Assembly: GCF_042646165.1 (NCBI RefSeq)
Contig: NZ_JBHRTC010000002.1
DNA from: Microbaculum marinum
GTDB taxonomy: Bacteria > Pseudomonadota > Alphaproteobacteria > Rhizobiales > Tepidamorphaceae
Length of the DNA stretch: 56,484 nucleotides
Direction: 5' to 3' (one strand)
The position numbers and the translations under genes were made by a program. The stretch's first letter is position 1; the number at the start of each line of letters is the position of its first letter. Shown here piece after piece: positions 15,559 to 24,622 of the stretch. The notes under the pieces were generated by a model. The model searched no databases. It was given only the letters and a program-made list of their open reading frames with translations, and was not told the DNA's origin.

Positions 15559-18384
15559 CTACTGCCCCAGCCGTTCCAGCAGGGCAGGCACGTGGACCTG
15601 GTCTGCCTTGTAGTTGCCGGTCAGCGTGTACATCACGATGTTGACGCCGGAGCGGTAGGCCATCTCGCGTTGCAGATCGCCGCCGGGGGCCACCGGATAG
15701 AGCGGCCGGCCGTCGTCGCCCGTGGCCCACGCGCCGGCGAGGTCATTCGACGTGATCATGATCGCGGAAACGCCGTCGGCGTTGCGGGCGGGACGAGACA
15801 CCTCGTCGGCGTTGCGCAGTGCCGCTTCCACCCAGAGCGGCCCGCCTTCCCACCGTCCCGGGAAATCCTGCAGCAGGTAGAACGCCTTGGTCAGGACGTG
15901 GTCGGCCGGGACCGGTTCCAGCTCAGGAATATCGAGTCCGCGCAGCAGCGTCCGCAGGCGCAGCATCCCGGGACCGGCGACGGAGCCGTCCGAGCCGGGG
16001 CGTGCCTCGAGCTCGTCGCGGGTGTCGAAGAGGATGGTGCCGCCCTGCTTCATGTAGGCGTCGATCTTGGCGAGCACCTCCGGCGCCGGCGGCTCGGCGT
16101 CGGAGTCGATCGGCCAGTACAGCAGCGGGAAGAAGGCGAGTTCGTCGGTGACGATGTCGACGCCGATCGGCGAATCCGGTTCGAGGGCGGTGCGCTCGGT
16201 CAGTACCGCCGTCAGTCCCTCCAGGCCGGCACGACTGGTCTCGTCGATTTCGGCGTTGCCGGTGCGTACGTAGGCAAGACGCGTCGTCAGCGTGGCTTCG
16301 AGCGCCATCCGGTCGGCCTGCGAGAGGCCCCCGGCCTCCGATTGCGCATGCGCCGGATTGTCGGCGGGCGCGCCGAGCACGGCGAGCGCGAGCAGGGCAG
16401 CAGTCGCGCCTTGCCGCATTCGCCTGACGTGCAGGCCTCGGCCGCTCAGCATCAAGACGGCGATGCCGTCGGCGATCAGCAGCAGAACCGCGGCCGCCAG
16501 CAGCCAAGGTCCGACTGAACGGGGCTCTGCTGCAGGATAGGTCGAAGCCGTCAGGCCTCCCGCTTCGAGCGCCGAAAAGGGGGTGCCCTCGTCCATGACA
16601 TTCAGGCTGCGGAAGGCATCGGGTTCGCCATAGAGACCGGGAGGGTGCTCCCTTTCGGGCCGCGCATCGGCGAATTCCGCCGACGGGATCGGCCGCGCGT
16701 ATGGCGGCGGGCTGCCGAGCAGGCCCGTGGCATCGAGTGTTCGAATCGGTCGCAGGATTCCTCCCGGCACGCCTCGCGAGGCTCCGGCGGTTTCTTCGGA
16801 GGCGCCCGCGAGGTCCACGATCCGCCGCAGCATCTCCACGAAGACGCCGCTGAGCGGCAGGTTGGACCAGGCCGCGTCGGCGGTCACGTGGAACAGCACG
16901 ATCCAGCCGTTGCCATGCCGGATGGCGGTGACGAGCGGCGTGCCGTCCTCGAGGCTCGCCCAGGTCTTCTCCACCAGATCGATCGAAGGTTCGGCCAGGA
17001 CCTGGCGCGTCACCCGGACATCGGGCGGCACCGGCAGTCCCGCAAACGGGCTGCCTTCGGGAAATGCCGCGAGGGGCTGCGGTTCGCTCCAGGACAGCGT
17101 GCCGCCAAGCGAACGGTCACCGCCGCGAAGTTCGACGGGGACGAGGGAGTCGGCGTCCGCCCCGGCGAGCCTGGGTCCGGCAAACCGGACGAGCACGCCG
17201 CCCGCGTCGACCCATTCGTCGATCTGCTCGTGGGCGTCGCCGATCAGGGTGCCGATATCGGCGAGGACGAGGATCGACACACGTTCCTGGATCAGGCGAT
17301 CGATCGCGACCGCCAGGTTGGGGTCGGGGCTTTCGCGAAGGTCGGCAAACGGGGCGAGCGCGCGGGTGATATAGTAGAGCGGCGAGAGCAGCGGCTGGGC
17401 CCGTTCCCGCGTTTCACCCGACACGAGCCCGATGACGCGCCGGCGCCAGCGATCGTCGAGGAGCTGCACGCCTCCGGCCGTTTCCTCCTCGGCGATTTCG
17501 AGCCGGGCGATATCGTTGCGCAATTCGACAGGAAGATCGATTGCCGCTTCGGATCGGCCCGCTCCCTGCTCGAAAACGTAAGGGGTCTCGGAGATGACGC
17601 GCCCCTTCAGGTCGCGGGCGCGTATCGTCCCGCCGGACCGCGAATCGGCGTCGGCACGCAACACGCTGACCGTGAGGCTGCCGGTCTCGTTGACTGCCGG
17701 TCCAAGGGCGAGCGGAAGCTCGCCGGTCTCCGGCACGGCCACTTCCACCGTCTCCGCGCCGGCCGCCTCCAGGGCCGACGCGAATTCCTCTCCGTCGCCA
17801 TATTCGAGGCCGTCCGACAGCCAGACCACTTCACCGATCGCATATCGTTCGACCGCCCCGGTCACGGACTGGCCGATGGCGGCCCGGTCCGGTTCGTGCG
17901 GCTGGACGGACAGACCGGCGAGCTTCTCGCGCGCGGCATCGGAGTCCACCGGTTCTCCGATCACGGCATCGGTGGCGGTGGCGACGAGAAGCGACGGCCT
18001 GCCATCGCGGCCGGCTTCGGCGAGAATCTCGTCGGCCGTTCCGGAAATCCGGGACCAATTGGGCGTGGCACCCCAGCCGTTGTCCACGACCACGAGTATC
18101 GGCCCGTCGCCGCCGGCGGTGACCGCCTGCGGATTGAGGATCGGCCGGGCCAGCGCGATGATCACCAGCGCGGCGATCAACATCCGCAGCAGCACCAGCC
18201 ACCAGGGAGTCCTGGACTTGGCGTCTTCGCGCTGCTCGATTTCCAGCAGGATCCGCGTCGGCGGAAACGCCACGCGGACCGGACGGGGCGGCGTGAAGCG
18301 CAGAAGCCACCAGATTGCCGGCAGCAGCACCAGTGCCGTCAGCAGCCACGGCTGGGCAAACGCCAGGGGAAGGCCGGCAATCAC
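15559..18384 (-). CDS. BatA-N-terminal and DUF4159 membrane protein
   Basis: A 941-residue protein. The N-terminus has the BatA-type double helix (FAQPWLLTALVLLPAIWWLLRF and WWLVLLRMLIAALVIIALARP). Next comes a VWA-like region whose MIDAS is degenerate (VVVDNGWG instead of DxSxS), so it probably does not bind metal there. A mid-protein segment around 350-480 is GATase-like (VDAGGVLVRFAGPRL). Another helix pair lies near 630-680. The C-terminal DUF4159 domain (about 705-935) has FPLLYWPID, GGTILFDTRDE and the closing MYTLTGNYKADQVHVP typical of that family. It overlaps the DUF58 gene by four bases (ATGA), indicating coupled translation. Function unknown; part of the MoxR system. Confidence 0.87.
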   Translation of the reverse strand: MIAGLPLAFAQPWLLTALVLLPAIWWLLRFTPPRPVRVAFPPTRILLEIEQREDAKSRTPWWLVLLRMLIAALVIIALARPILNPQAVTAGGDGPILVVVDNGWGATPNWSRISGTADEILAEAGRDGRPSLLVATATDAVIGEPVDSDAAREKLAGLSVQPHEPDRAAIGQSVTGAVERYAIGEVVWLSDGLEYGDGEEFASALEAAGAETVEVAVPETGELPLALGPAVNETGSLTVSVLRADADSRSGGTIRARDLKGRVISETPYVFEQGAGRSEAAIDLPVELRNDIARLEIAEEETAGGVQLLDDRWRRRVIGLVSGETRERAQPLLSPLYYITRALAPFADLRESPDPNLAVAIDRLIQERVSILVLADIGTLIGDAHEQIDEWVDAGGVLVRFAGPRLAGADADSLVPVELRGGDRSLGGTLSWSEPQPLAAFPEGSPFAGLPVPPDVRVTRQVLAEPSIDLVEKTWASLEDGTPLVTAIRHGNGWIVLFHVTADAAWSNLPLSGVFVEMLRRIVDLAGASEETAGASRGVPGGILRPIRTLDATGLLGSPPPYARPIPSAEFADARPEREHPPGLYGEPDAFRSLNVMDEGTPFSALEAGGLTASTYPAAEPRSVGPWLLAAAVLLLIADGIAVLMLSGRGLHVRRMRQGATAALLALAVLGAPADNPAHAQSEAGGLSQADRMALEATLTTRLAYVRTGNAEIDETSRAGLEGLTAVLTERTALEPDSPIGVDIVTDELAFFPLLYWPIDSDAEPPAPEVLAKIDAYMKQGGTILFDTRDELEARPGSDGSVAGPGMLRLRTLLRGLDIPELEPVPADHVLTKAFYLLQDFPGRWEGGPLWVEAALRNADEVSRPARNADGVSAIMITSNDLAGAWATGDDGRPLYPVAPGGDLQREMAYRSGVNIVMYTLTGNYKADQVHVPALLERLGQ

Positions 18385-19355
18385 GCGTCCGCCTCCGCGT
18401 CCTGCCGCGGTCGATTGCCCGAGCTTGCAGATGCCGCGCCGAAGCTCCGAGGATCGCCGCCGCCCGACAAACGGGCGTGCAGCGCCAGGATCGGCTCCTG
18501 GGCGGGTCGGTCGGTGTGATGGATGAGCTGGCTCCAGCCGATCCGGTCGGTCACGGCCTTCAGGCGCCTGCGGCGCGCCGCCATGCGGCCGAGGTAGGCC
18601 TCCCGTACCGTCTCGGCCCGGCCCGCGACGAATTCGAGGCCGCTTGCCGCGTCGTGGAATTCGGTGCGGCCCGCGAACGGGAACGACTCCTCGACAGGAT
18701 CGAGAACCTGGGCCAGGTGTCCGTGGACCCGGCGGGCAGCGATGCCGGTCAGCGCCGGCTCGAGGTCGGAGAGCGGTTCGAGGAAGTCGCCGATGGCGAT
18801 GAACTCGGAAAATCGCCCGAACGGCGCCGCGTCCGGCAGGGAATCGTCACTAACAGGTGCACGCGCAATCGCGACGGCGGCGCGCTCGAGGGCATGACGC
18901 TGTGCTGTCGGCCGCAACAATCCGACGATACCGACGCGCTCGCCGCCGCGGATCAGCAGATCGGTCAGGGCGAGGGCCATGACGACGGCCCGGTCGATCT
19001 TCCGGCAAGGCGCCAGGCTGGAACTGAAATACATGGACGGCGACCGGTCGATCCAGATCCAGACCGTGTGGGAGGCTTCCCATTCCTTCTCGCGAACATA
19101 CAGCAGATCGTCGCGGGCGGAGCGGCGCCAGTCGACGCGCCGGGCCGGCTCGCCGGACTGGAACCGCCGGAACTGCCAGAAGGTCTCGCCGGGACCGGCC
19201 CGGCGGCGGCCGTGGATGCCATGGGCAACCGTGTTGGAGACGAGCCGCGCCTGCATCAGCAAGTCCGGCATCCGCGCCGACAGGGCCGATGCCTCACGTC
19301 CGAGATCCTTCGAATCCGGAGCAGTCAGAACCAGTTCCGGGCCGGCGACGGCCAA
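18381..19355 (-). CDS. DUF58 / VWA-like protein of the MoxR operon
   Basis: A 324-residue soluble protein. The DUF58 core is RRRAGPGETFWQFRRFQSGEPARRVDWRRSARDDLLYVREKEWE. It is followed by the VWA MIDAS WIDRSPSM (DxSxS intact). Such proteins are the standard partners of MoxR ATPases. The gene starts with TTG at 19355 (AGG six bases upstream); an ATG at codon 29 is too far inside the domain to be preferred. It lies six bases after the moxR stop and overlaps the next gene by four. The C-terminal 40 residues are low-complexity and probably disordered. Confidence 0.88.
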   Translation of the reverse strand: MAVAGPELVLTAPDSKDLGREASALSARMPDLLMQARLVSNTVAHGIHGRRRAGPGETFWQFRRFQSGEPARRVDWRRSARDDLLYVREKEWEASHTVWIWIDRSPSMYFSSSLAPCRKIDRAVVMALALTDLLIRGGERVGIVGLLRPTAQRHALERAAVAIARAPVSDDSLPDAAPFGRFSEFIAIGDFLEPLSDLEPALTGIAARRVHGHLAQVLDPVEESFPFAGRTEFHDAASGLEFVAGRAETVREAYLGRMAARRRRLKAVTDRIGWSQLIHHTDRPAQEPILALHARLSGGGDPRSFGAASASSGNRPRQDAEADA

Positions 19356-19361
19356 GGTGAC

Positions 19362-20378
19362 CTAGCCCACTTTCTCGACGAAACGGGCGATGATCGACCC
19401 GACGTCGACGCCGTCAGCGCGGGCGGCGAAGGTGGTGGCCATACGATGCTGCAGCACGGGGCGGGCAAGGGCGACGACATCGTCCACCGATGGCGCGAGC
19501 CGTCCCTGGACCAGAGCCCGGGCGCGCACCGTCAGCATGAGCGCCTGACTGGCGCGCGGCCCCGGGCCCCAGGCGATCTGTGAATCGACAATCTCGTCGC
19601 CTTCGCCGGGCCTGGCCGCGCGAACCAGCCTGAGGATGGCGTCGACGACCGACTCGCCGACCGGCATCCGCCGCACCAGCCGCTGTGCGGCCATCAGTTC
19701 GTCAGCATCCATGACGCGCTTGATTGCCGCTTCGGCATCGCCGGTCGTCTCGAACAGCATCCGCCGCTCGGACTCCATGTCCGGATAGCCCACGTCGACC
19801 TGCATCAGGAACCGGTCGAGCTGGGCTTCCGGCAAGGGATAAGTGCCTTCCTGTTCCAGCGGGTTCTGGGTGGCAAGGACGTGGAAGGGGCGGGGCAGGT
19901 CGTGTCGGGCGCCGGCGACCGTGACGTGGTGCTCCTGCATTGCCTGCAACAGCGCCGACTGGGTGCGCGGGCTGGCGCGGTTGATCTCGTCGGCCATCAG
20001 CAGCTGAGAGAAGATCGGCCCCCGGATGAACCGGAACGACCTGCCGCCGCCCGGCGACTCCTCCAGCACTTCGGCGCCGAGAATGTCGGAGGGCATCAGG
20101 TCCGGCGTGAACTGGATGCGGCGGGCGTCGAGGCCGAGGACGGTGCCCATGGTCTCGACGAGCTTCGTCTTGGCGAGGCCCGGTACACCGACCAGCAGGG
20201 CATGGCCTCCGGCAAGCACAGTCACCAGTGCTTTCTCGACGACATCTTCCTGCCCGAAAATGACGGTGCCGATTGCTTCGCGGACAACCCTGAGGTGCGC
20301 CGCGGTGGCATCGGCGGCAGCTACGATATCCTCGTCGGGTCGGTCGGTGGCTTGGGTGGTCTGATTGATCGCGCTCAT
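19362..20378 (-). CDS. MoxR-family AAA+ ATPase
   Basis: A 338-residue AAA+ ATPase. Walker A is GVPGLAKT (64-71), Walker B LLMADEI (125-131), and sensor 1 is VLATQNP. The QEGTYPLPEAQLDRFL motif specific to MoxR follows. MoxR ATPases work with VWA proteins as chaperones that remodel or insert cofactors into target complexes. ATG 20378 (MSAINQ) is used because the upstream seven codons add nothing conserved. It is the first gene of a four-gene operon with gaps of 6, -4 and 1 bases. The divergent gap to the DUF1285 gene (156 bp) should carry the promoter. Confidence 0.95.
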   Translation of the reverse strand: MSAINQTTQATDRPDEDIVAAADATAAHLRVVREAIGTVIFGQEDVVEKALVTVLAGGHALLVGVPGLAKTKLVETMGTVLGLDARRIQFTPDLMPSDILGAEVLEESPGGGRSFRFIRGPIFSQLLMADEINRASPRTQSALLQAMQEHHVTVAGARHDLPRPFHVLATQNPLEQEGTYPLPEAQLDRFLMQVDVGYPDMESERRMLFETTGDAEAAIKRVMDADELMAAQRLVRRMPVGESVVDAILRLVRAARPGEGDEIVDSQIAWGPGPRASQALMLTVRARALVQGRLAPSVDDVVALARPVLQHRMATTFAARADGVDVGSIIARFVEKVG

Positions 20379-20465
20379 AGCCTCGACTATATGGCCCATT
20401 GGAGCCGGGCTGGAAGTGGAGTGTGCTCACAGCAGCGTGATTGTTTCGCCGCCGACGATATTCCG

Positions 20466-20488
20466 GTGCAAACGGTCATCAATTGCAC
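20466..20488. promoter_or_regulatory. Inverted repeat in the moxR/DUF1285 divergent gap
   Basis: GTGCAA (20466-20471) and TTGCAC (20483-20488) are a perfect 6-bp inverted repeat with an 11-nt spacer. It lies between two divergent operons and could be an operator shared by them. No known regulator is matched. Confidence 0.3.
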
Positions 20489-20534
20489 GTTCTCTGCACA
20501 ACAAACGATCTGGCCGGGGGAGATGGGCGAAACT

Positions 20535-21179
20535 ATGACCTCACCATCGCGAGCCAAGACTCAAAATACTGCCGATTCGGATGCGCGGCCGGGATCCACG
20601 GCAATGGGCCTGGCCTCGCTGGAGGAAGCGGCGCGGGCGTCGGGCGGACGCGGAATTCCCCCCGTCGAGAAATGGAATCCGGAATTCTGCGGCGATCTGG
20701 ACATGCGCATCGCCCGCGACGGCACCTGGTTCTACCTGGGTTCGCCGATCGGCCGGAAACGGCTGGTCAAGCTGTTCTCGTCGGTCCTTCGCAAGGACGA
20801 CGACGGCAAGACCTACCTGGTCACGCCAGTCGAGAAGATCGGCATCACCGTCGACGACGCCCCCTTCCTGGCAGTCGAAATGGCTGTGGAAGGGGAGGGA
20901 CGGCAGCGGCGCATCGGGTTCAGGACGAATGTCGACGATTACGTCGAGGTGGATCACGCCCACCCCCTTCGGTTCGAGGAGGAAGCAGGCTCCGACGGCC
21001 TGAAGCCGTACGTGCTGGTGCGCGGCCGTCTGGAGGCATTGGTGGCGCGCCCGGTGTTCTATGATCTGGTAGAACTCGGCGAAGAAGAGGTCGTGGACGG
21101 CCAGAAAATGTTCGGCATCCGAAGCGGCGGCGAGTTCTTTCCGATGGCTCCGGCGGCAACTCTGGCCGGGTCCAACTGA
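20535..21179 (+). CDS. DUF1285-family protein
   Basis: A 214-residue conserved protein of unknown function. The DUF1285 region is PPVEKWNPEFCGDLDMRIARDGTWFYLGSPIGRKRLVKLFSSVLRKDDDGKTYLVTPVEKIGITVDDAPF. It ends in a beta-rich domain. ATG 20535 (MTSPSRA) has GGGGGAG 12 nt upstream; ATG 20523 (MGETM) has the same site directly abutting it. It leads a group with a CoA-type NUDIX enzyme, a DUF6111 protein and the CCA-adding enzyme, an order I recall as conserved in alphaproteobacteria beside the MoxR operon. Confidence 0.87.
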   Translation: MTSPSRAKTQNTADSDARPGSTAMGLASLEEAARASGGRGIPPVEKWNPEFCGDLDMRIARDGTWFYLGSPIGRKRLVKLFSSVLRKDDDGKTYLVTPVEKIGITVDDAPFLAVEMAVEGEGRQRRIGFRTNVDDYVEVDHAHPLRFEEEAGSDGLKPYVLVRGRLEALVARPVFYDLVELGEEEVVDGQKMFGIRSGGEFFPMAPAATLAGSN

Positions 21180-21201
21180 ATCGGGCCTGATCGGCACGAC
21201 C

Positions 21202-21918
21202 ATGAATGCAATGAGCGGACAGATCGCGCAAATGGATGCATTGGCGAAATCGAAGGTGGGAAGTCCCACCCCTGCACTGTTCCTGCCGGACGCCTTCCGG
21301 GGACTTGCCAAGGAGCGACTGCGGCGGGCACCGCCCGAAGGCGATCTGAATGCCCACCTTCCGCCGGACGTCGGCGACCATGACCTGAACGCCGGCCTTC
21401 CGGTCGACGTGTTTCACAAGGGACCGCCGCGAAGAGCCGCCGTCCTGATCCCGGTGGTGGCGCACGAAGACGGCGCCACGGTCATCCTGACGCGCCGCAC
21501 GGATCACCTGACAGCACACGCGGGGCAGGTGGCGTTTCCCGGGGGCAAGATCGAAGGCATCGATCCGACGCCGTTGGCCGCGGCGCTGCGTGAAACGGAG
21601 GAGGAGATCGGGCTGAAGCCCGATCAGGTCGAGCCGCTGGGCTACCTCGACCTGTACCAGACGGGGACCGGATTCCGTATCGTTCCGGTCGTCGGTATCG
21701 TCGAGCCGGGATACCAGCTGGATATCGATGACAACGAGGTGGCTGCGGTGTTCGAGGTGCCTCTGGTGTTTCTCATGACGCCCACCAATCACGAGCGGCG
21801 CAGCCGGGTCTTCCGCGGCCATGAGCGCCATTTCTACGCCATGCCCTACGATGGCAATCACATCTGGGGGGCGACGGCGGGGATCGTCCGCAACCTCTAC
21901 AATCGGGTCTACAGATAA
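21202..21918 (+). CDS. CoA-pyrophosphatase-type NUDIX hydrolase
   Basis: A 238-residue NUDIX protein of the NudL/YeaB branch. The branch-specific stretch ILTRRTDHLTAHAGQVAFPGG leads directly into the Nudix box with RETEEEIGL. Enzymes of this group hydrolyse CoA and its derivatives to 4'-phosphopantetheine and 3',5'-ADP. The first 75 residues are an N-terminal extension. The C-terminal MPYDGNHIWGATAGIVRNL is conserved in the family. The stop codon overlaps the ATG of the next gene by one base, so translation is coupled. Confidence 0.9.
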   Translation: MNAMSGQIAQMDALAKSKVGSPTPALFLPDAFRGLAKERLRRAPPEGDLNAHLPPDVGDHDLNAGLPVDVFHKGPPRRAAVLIPVVAHEDGATVILTRRTDHLTAHAGQVAFPGGKIEGIDPTPLAAALRETEEEIGLKPDQVEPLGYLDLYQTGTGFRIVPVVGIVEPGYQLDIDDNEVAAVFEVPLVFLMTPTNHERRSRVFRGHERHFYAMPYDGNHIWGATAGIVRNLYNRVYR

Positions 21919-22181
21919 TGGCACGAGTAGTGGCGCTGCAGCTCTTCCTGTTCCTGCTGCCGTTCGCGGGATACGCCATGTATCTCTACTTTTCGCGCCT
22001 CGACCCGATGCGCCGCGAATCCTGGGAGCGCAGTCCGATCTACTGGCTGGTGATCCTGGGCCTGGTGCTGACGATCATCGGTTTTCTGCTCACCGCCACC
22101 TTCACCGGCGCACCGCCCGAGGCGACGTACAAGCCGGCCGAATTGCGCGACGGACGGATCCAGCCCGGAAACATAGAGTGA
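21918..22181 (+). CDS. DUF6111-type small membrane protein
   Basis: An 87-residue protein with two membrane helices, VVALQLFLFLLPFAGYAMYLYF and PIYWLVILGLVLTIIGFLLTA, joined by a charged loop. A soluble C-terminus follows (PPEATYKPAELRDGRIQPGNIE). The pattern and position between the NUDIX and CCA-adding genes match the small family now called DUF6111. Function unknown. Its ATG overlaps the previous stop by one base, and its TGA overlaps the next GTG by three, so all three genes are coupled. Confidence 0.82.
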   Translation: MARVVALQLFLFLLPFAGYAMYLYFSRLDPMRRESWERSPIYWLVILGLVLTIIGFLLTATFTGAPPEATYKPAELRDGRIQPGNIE

Positions 22182-23425
22182 GCGAGGCGACGCCGGTCCT
22201 CGACATCGACTGGGATACCGGCTGGCTGCGGGAACCGGCCCTGGTGAAGGTGATCGCCGCGCTGAACACGCACGGCGTCGAGACGCGGGTCGTCGGAGGC
22301 GCGGTACGCGACGCGATTCTGGGGCATCCCCGCGGCGATGTCGATCTTGCGACGACAGGATCGACGGATGAGGTCGACAGACTTGCGACTGCCGCCGGGC
22401 TGAAGGCCGTGCCGACGGGCGTCGCACACGGCACCATGACGGTCGTGTCGGACGGGCGCCCGTTCGAGGTCACGACGCTGCGCCACGATGTCGAAACGCA
22501 CGGCAGGCACGCGACGGTGGCCTTCGGCGCCGCGTGGGAGGAGGATGCGCGCCGGCGCGACTTCACCATGAACGCGCTCTACGCGGATCGGGACGGGCGG
22601 CTCTACGACTGGGTCGGCGGCTACCCGGACCTGATGGCGAGGCGCGTGCGCTTCATCGGCGATCCGGAAGCCCGGATCCGTGAGGACTTCCTCAGAATCC
22701 TGCGGTTCTTCCGGTTCCACGCGCAGTTCGGCCACGGCGCACCGGACGCCGACGGTCTCGCCGCCGCGATCCGCCAGCGTCTGGGCGTGCTTGGCCTGTC
22801 CGGCGAACGACTCCGCCAGGAACTGCTGCGGCTGCTCGTTGCGCCCGGGGCCGCCGCGACGGTCGAGGTGATGGCCGATTGCGGCATCCTCGGCCTGGTA
22901 ACCGGAGGAGTCGCCTATATCGGGAGCCTCGAACGGGAGGTGGCCGTCGAGGCGGCGGAGGCTTCCCCTCCCGATGCGCTCATGCGCCTTGCCGCAGTCG
23001 CGATAGCGATTCCCGAGGACGCGGAGCGGATTTCGGACCGGCTGCGGCTGTCGAATGCGCAACGCCACCGGCTTCAGGCCGCCGCCGCCGGCTGGTGGCA
23101 TGTCGGACCGCACCTCAGCGAAGCCGTCCGCAAGGCCCTGCTCTATCGACAGGGCGCGCAGACCTACCGCGACCGCGCAACACTGGCTTTCGCCCGATCA
23201 GGAATGGCGGCCGACGATCCGGAGTGGCGGGCGCTGCGCGCGTTGCCCGATCGGTGGCCCGTGCCGCAGCTGCCGGTGAAGGGGGCCGATATCGTGGCGC
23301 TGGGAATCCCTGCAGGACCCGCGATCGGCGCGATCATCTCCCGTCTGGAGACGGAATGGATTGAGTCGGATTTTTCGCTGCGGCGCGACGAACTCCTCGC
23401 CCGGGCCGCCGCTGCCAATCAATAA
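22178..23425 (+). CDS. cca: CCA-adding tRNA nucleotidyltransferase
   Basis: A class II nucleotidyltransferase that adds or repairs the CCA 3' end of tRNAs. The head domain shows VVGGAVRDAILG, the catalytic DVDLAT with the carboxylate pair, and RRDFTMNALYADRDGRLYDWVGGYPDL. IREDFLRILRFFRFHAQFG is the neck. Length 415 aa. The start is GTG 22178, overlapping the TGA of the DUF6111 gene; this gives MSEATPVLDIDW. A longer reading from upstream would run through the DUF6111 gene in another frame. The poly(A) polymerase alternative is less likely for an alphaproteobacterial protein of this length. Confidence 0.93.
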   Translation: MSEATPVLDIDWDTGWLREPALVKVIAALNTHGVETRVVGGAVRDAILGHPRGDVDLATTGSTDEVDRLATAAGLKAVPTGVAHGTMTVVSDGRPFEVTTLRHDVETHGRHATVAFGAAWEEDARRRDFTMNALYADRDGRLYDWVGGYPDLMARRVRFIGDPEARIREDFLRILRFFRFHAQFGHGAPDADGLAAAIRQRLGVLGLSGERLRQELLRLLVAPGAAATVEVMADCGILGLVTGGVAYIGSLEREVAVEAAEASPPDALMRLAAVAIAIPEDAERISDRLRLSNAQRHRLQAAAAGWWHVGPHLSEAVRKALLYRQGAQTYRDRATLAFARSGMAADDPEWRALRALPDRWPVPQLPVKGADIVALGIPAGPAIGAIISRLETEWIESDFSLRRDELLARAAAANQ

Positions 23426-23428
23426 GGT

Positions 23429-24322
23429 TCAGGGCCACTTCACTACAGGCGGCATGGAGGAGAGGATGGACTCGACATTGCCGCCCGTCTTCAGCCCGAA
23501 CACCGTGCCGCGGTCGTAGAGCAGGTTGAACTCGACGTAACGCCCGCGCCGTATCAGTTGCTCCTCGCGATCCTCCGCCGTCCAGGGGCTGGCGAAATTG
23601 CGCCGGACCAGTGCCGGATAGATGTCCCGGAAGGCTTCTCCCACGGACCGCGTGAAGGCGAAATCGGCCTCCCAGTCGCCGGTGTCGACGTAGTCGTAGA
23701 AGATGCCGCCGACGCCGCGCGGCTCCTGGCGGTGGGCGAGCCAGAAATAGCGGTCGCACCAGTCCTTGTATTCCTGCCAGTCCCTGCCGTTCGCCTCGCA
23801 TGCCGTCCGCATGGCCCGGTGAAACGCGTCCGTGTCCGGGTCTTCCTGCGTCCGGCGCCGGTCGAGCACCGGGGTGAGGTCGGCTCCGCCGCCGAACCAC
23901 GCCCTGGTGGTCACCACTAAGCGCGTGTTCATGTGGACCGCCGGCACGTTGGGATTGTGCGGATGGGCGATCAGCGAGATGCCGCTGGCCCAGAAGCGCG
24001 GGTCATCGGATGCGCCTGGGATCTGGTCGCGGAACTCCGGGGCGAACTCGCCGTGAACCGTGGAACAGTGCACGCCGACCTTTTCGAACACGCGACCGTT
24101 CATGGTCGACATGACGCCGCCGCCGCCGTCCGTGCCGGTATGGTCCCTGCGTTGCCAGGGCTTGCGCGCGAACCGGCCCGCAGGCCGGTCGGACAGGAGC
24201 GTTCCGGCAGGGAGATCGTCCTCGATCGCCTCGAAGGCGGCGCAAATCCGGTCGCGCAGGGTCTCGAACCACTCGCGTGCTCTGGCCTTGCGGCTTTCCA
24301 GCGTGTCTTCGTTTGCAGGCAT
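23429..24322 (-). CDS. hemF: Oxygen-dependent coproporphyrinogen III oxidase
   Basis: Enzyme of haem synthesis that uses O2 to decarboxylate coproporphyrinogen III to protoporphyrinogen IX. The 297-residue product carries the signature regions: GGGGVMSTMNGRVFEKVGVH, NPNVPAVHMNTRLVVT, AWFGGGADLTP, KDWCDRYFWLAHRQEPRGVGGIFYD and EFNLLYDRGTVFGLKTGGNVESILSSMPP. It is cytosolic and full length. It converges on the CCA-adding gene with three bases between stops and is divergent from the ABC transporter. The oxygen-dependent form fits the aerobic bc1 chain encoded nearby. Confidence 0.96.
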   Translation of the reverse strand: MPANEDTLESRKARAREWFETLRDRICAAFEAIEDDLPAGTLLSDRPAGRFARKPWQRRDHTGTDGGGGVMSTMNGRVFEKVGVHCSTVHGEFAPEFRDQIPGASDDPRFWASGISLIAHPHNPNVPAVHMNTRLVVTTRAWFGGGADLTPVLDRRRTQEDPDTDAFHRAMRTACEANGRDWQEYKDWCDRYFWLAHRQEPRGVGGIFYDYVDTGDWEADFAFTRSVGEAFRDIYPALVRRNFASPWTAEDREEQLIRRGRYVEFNLLYDRGTVFGLKTGGNVESILSSMPPVVKWP

Positions 24323-24622
24323 CGGCTCCTCCGCGCGCCGCTCCTACGCCAAACGTGACCAACCGGCAACACCGCGGCCCGTTCGGACGAACCGGGGGTG
24401 CAATTCGCCTGACCTTGCGGTATAGGAACGCCGTTCGCCGCCTGGTCCGAACCCCCGGACGGTGGCGATCATGCCAGCAACATCTCTGGAGACCAGAATG
24501 CTTATCGGCGTCATGCGACCGCATTGACGCACCGCTGACCGGCTACCGGGCCCCATTCGCGGCCCGCGCGCTCCGCTCTCGGTGTGTCCTTCTCACTTCC
24601 ACCGATTGTCCGGAGCCCTCCG
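24323..24622. other. Divergent gap between hemF and the ABC transporter gene
   Basis: About 300 bp expected to hold both promoters, but I see no clear -35/-10 pair. A nine-codon frame (MLIGVMRPH, ATG 24498, with CTGGAGA upstream) is present on the plus strand. It is too short to call without further support. Confidence 0.35.

Noticed and set aside
24498..24527. Nine-codon frame MLIGVMRPH with a ribosome-like site
   Set aside because: Too short to distinguish from chance, with no attenuator structure seen before the ABC gene.
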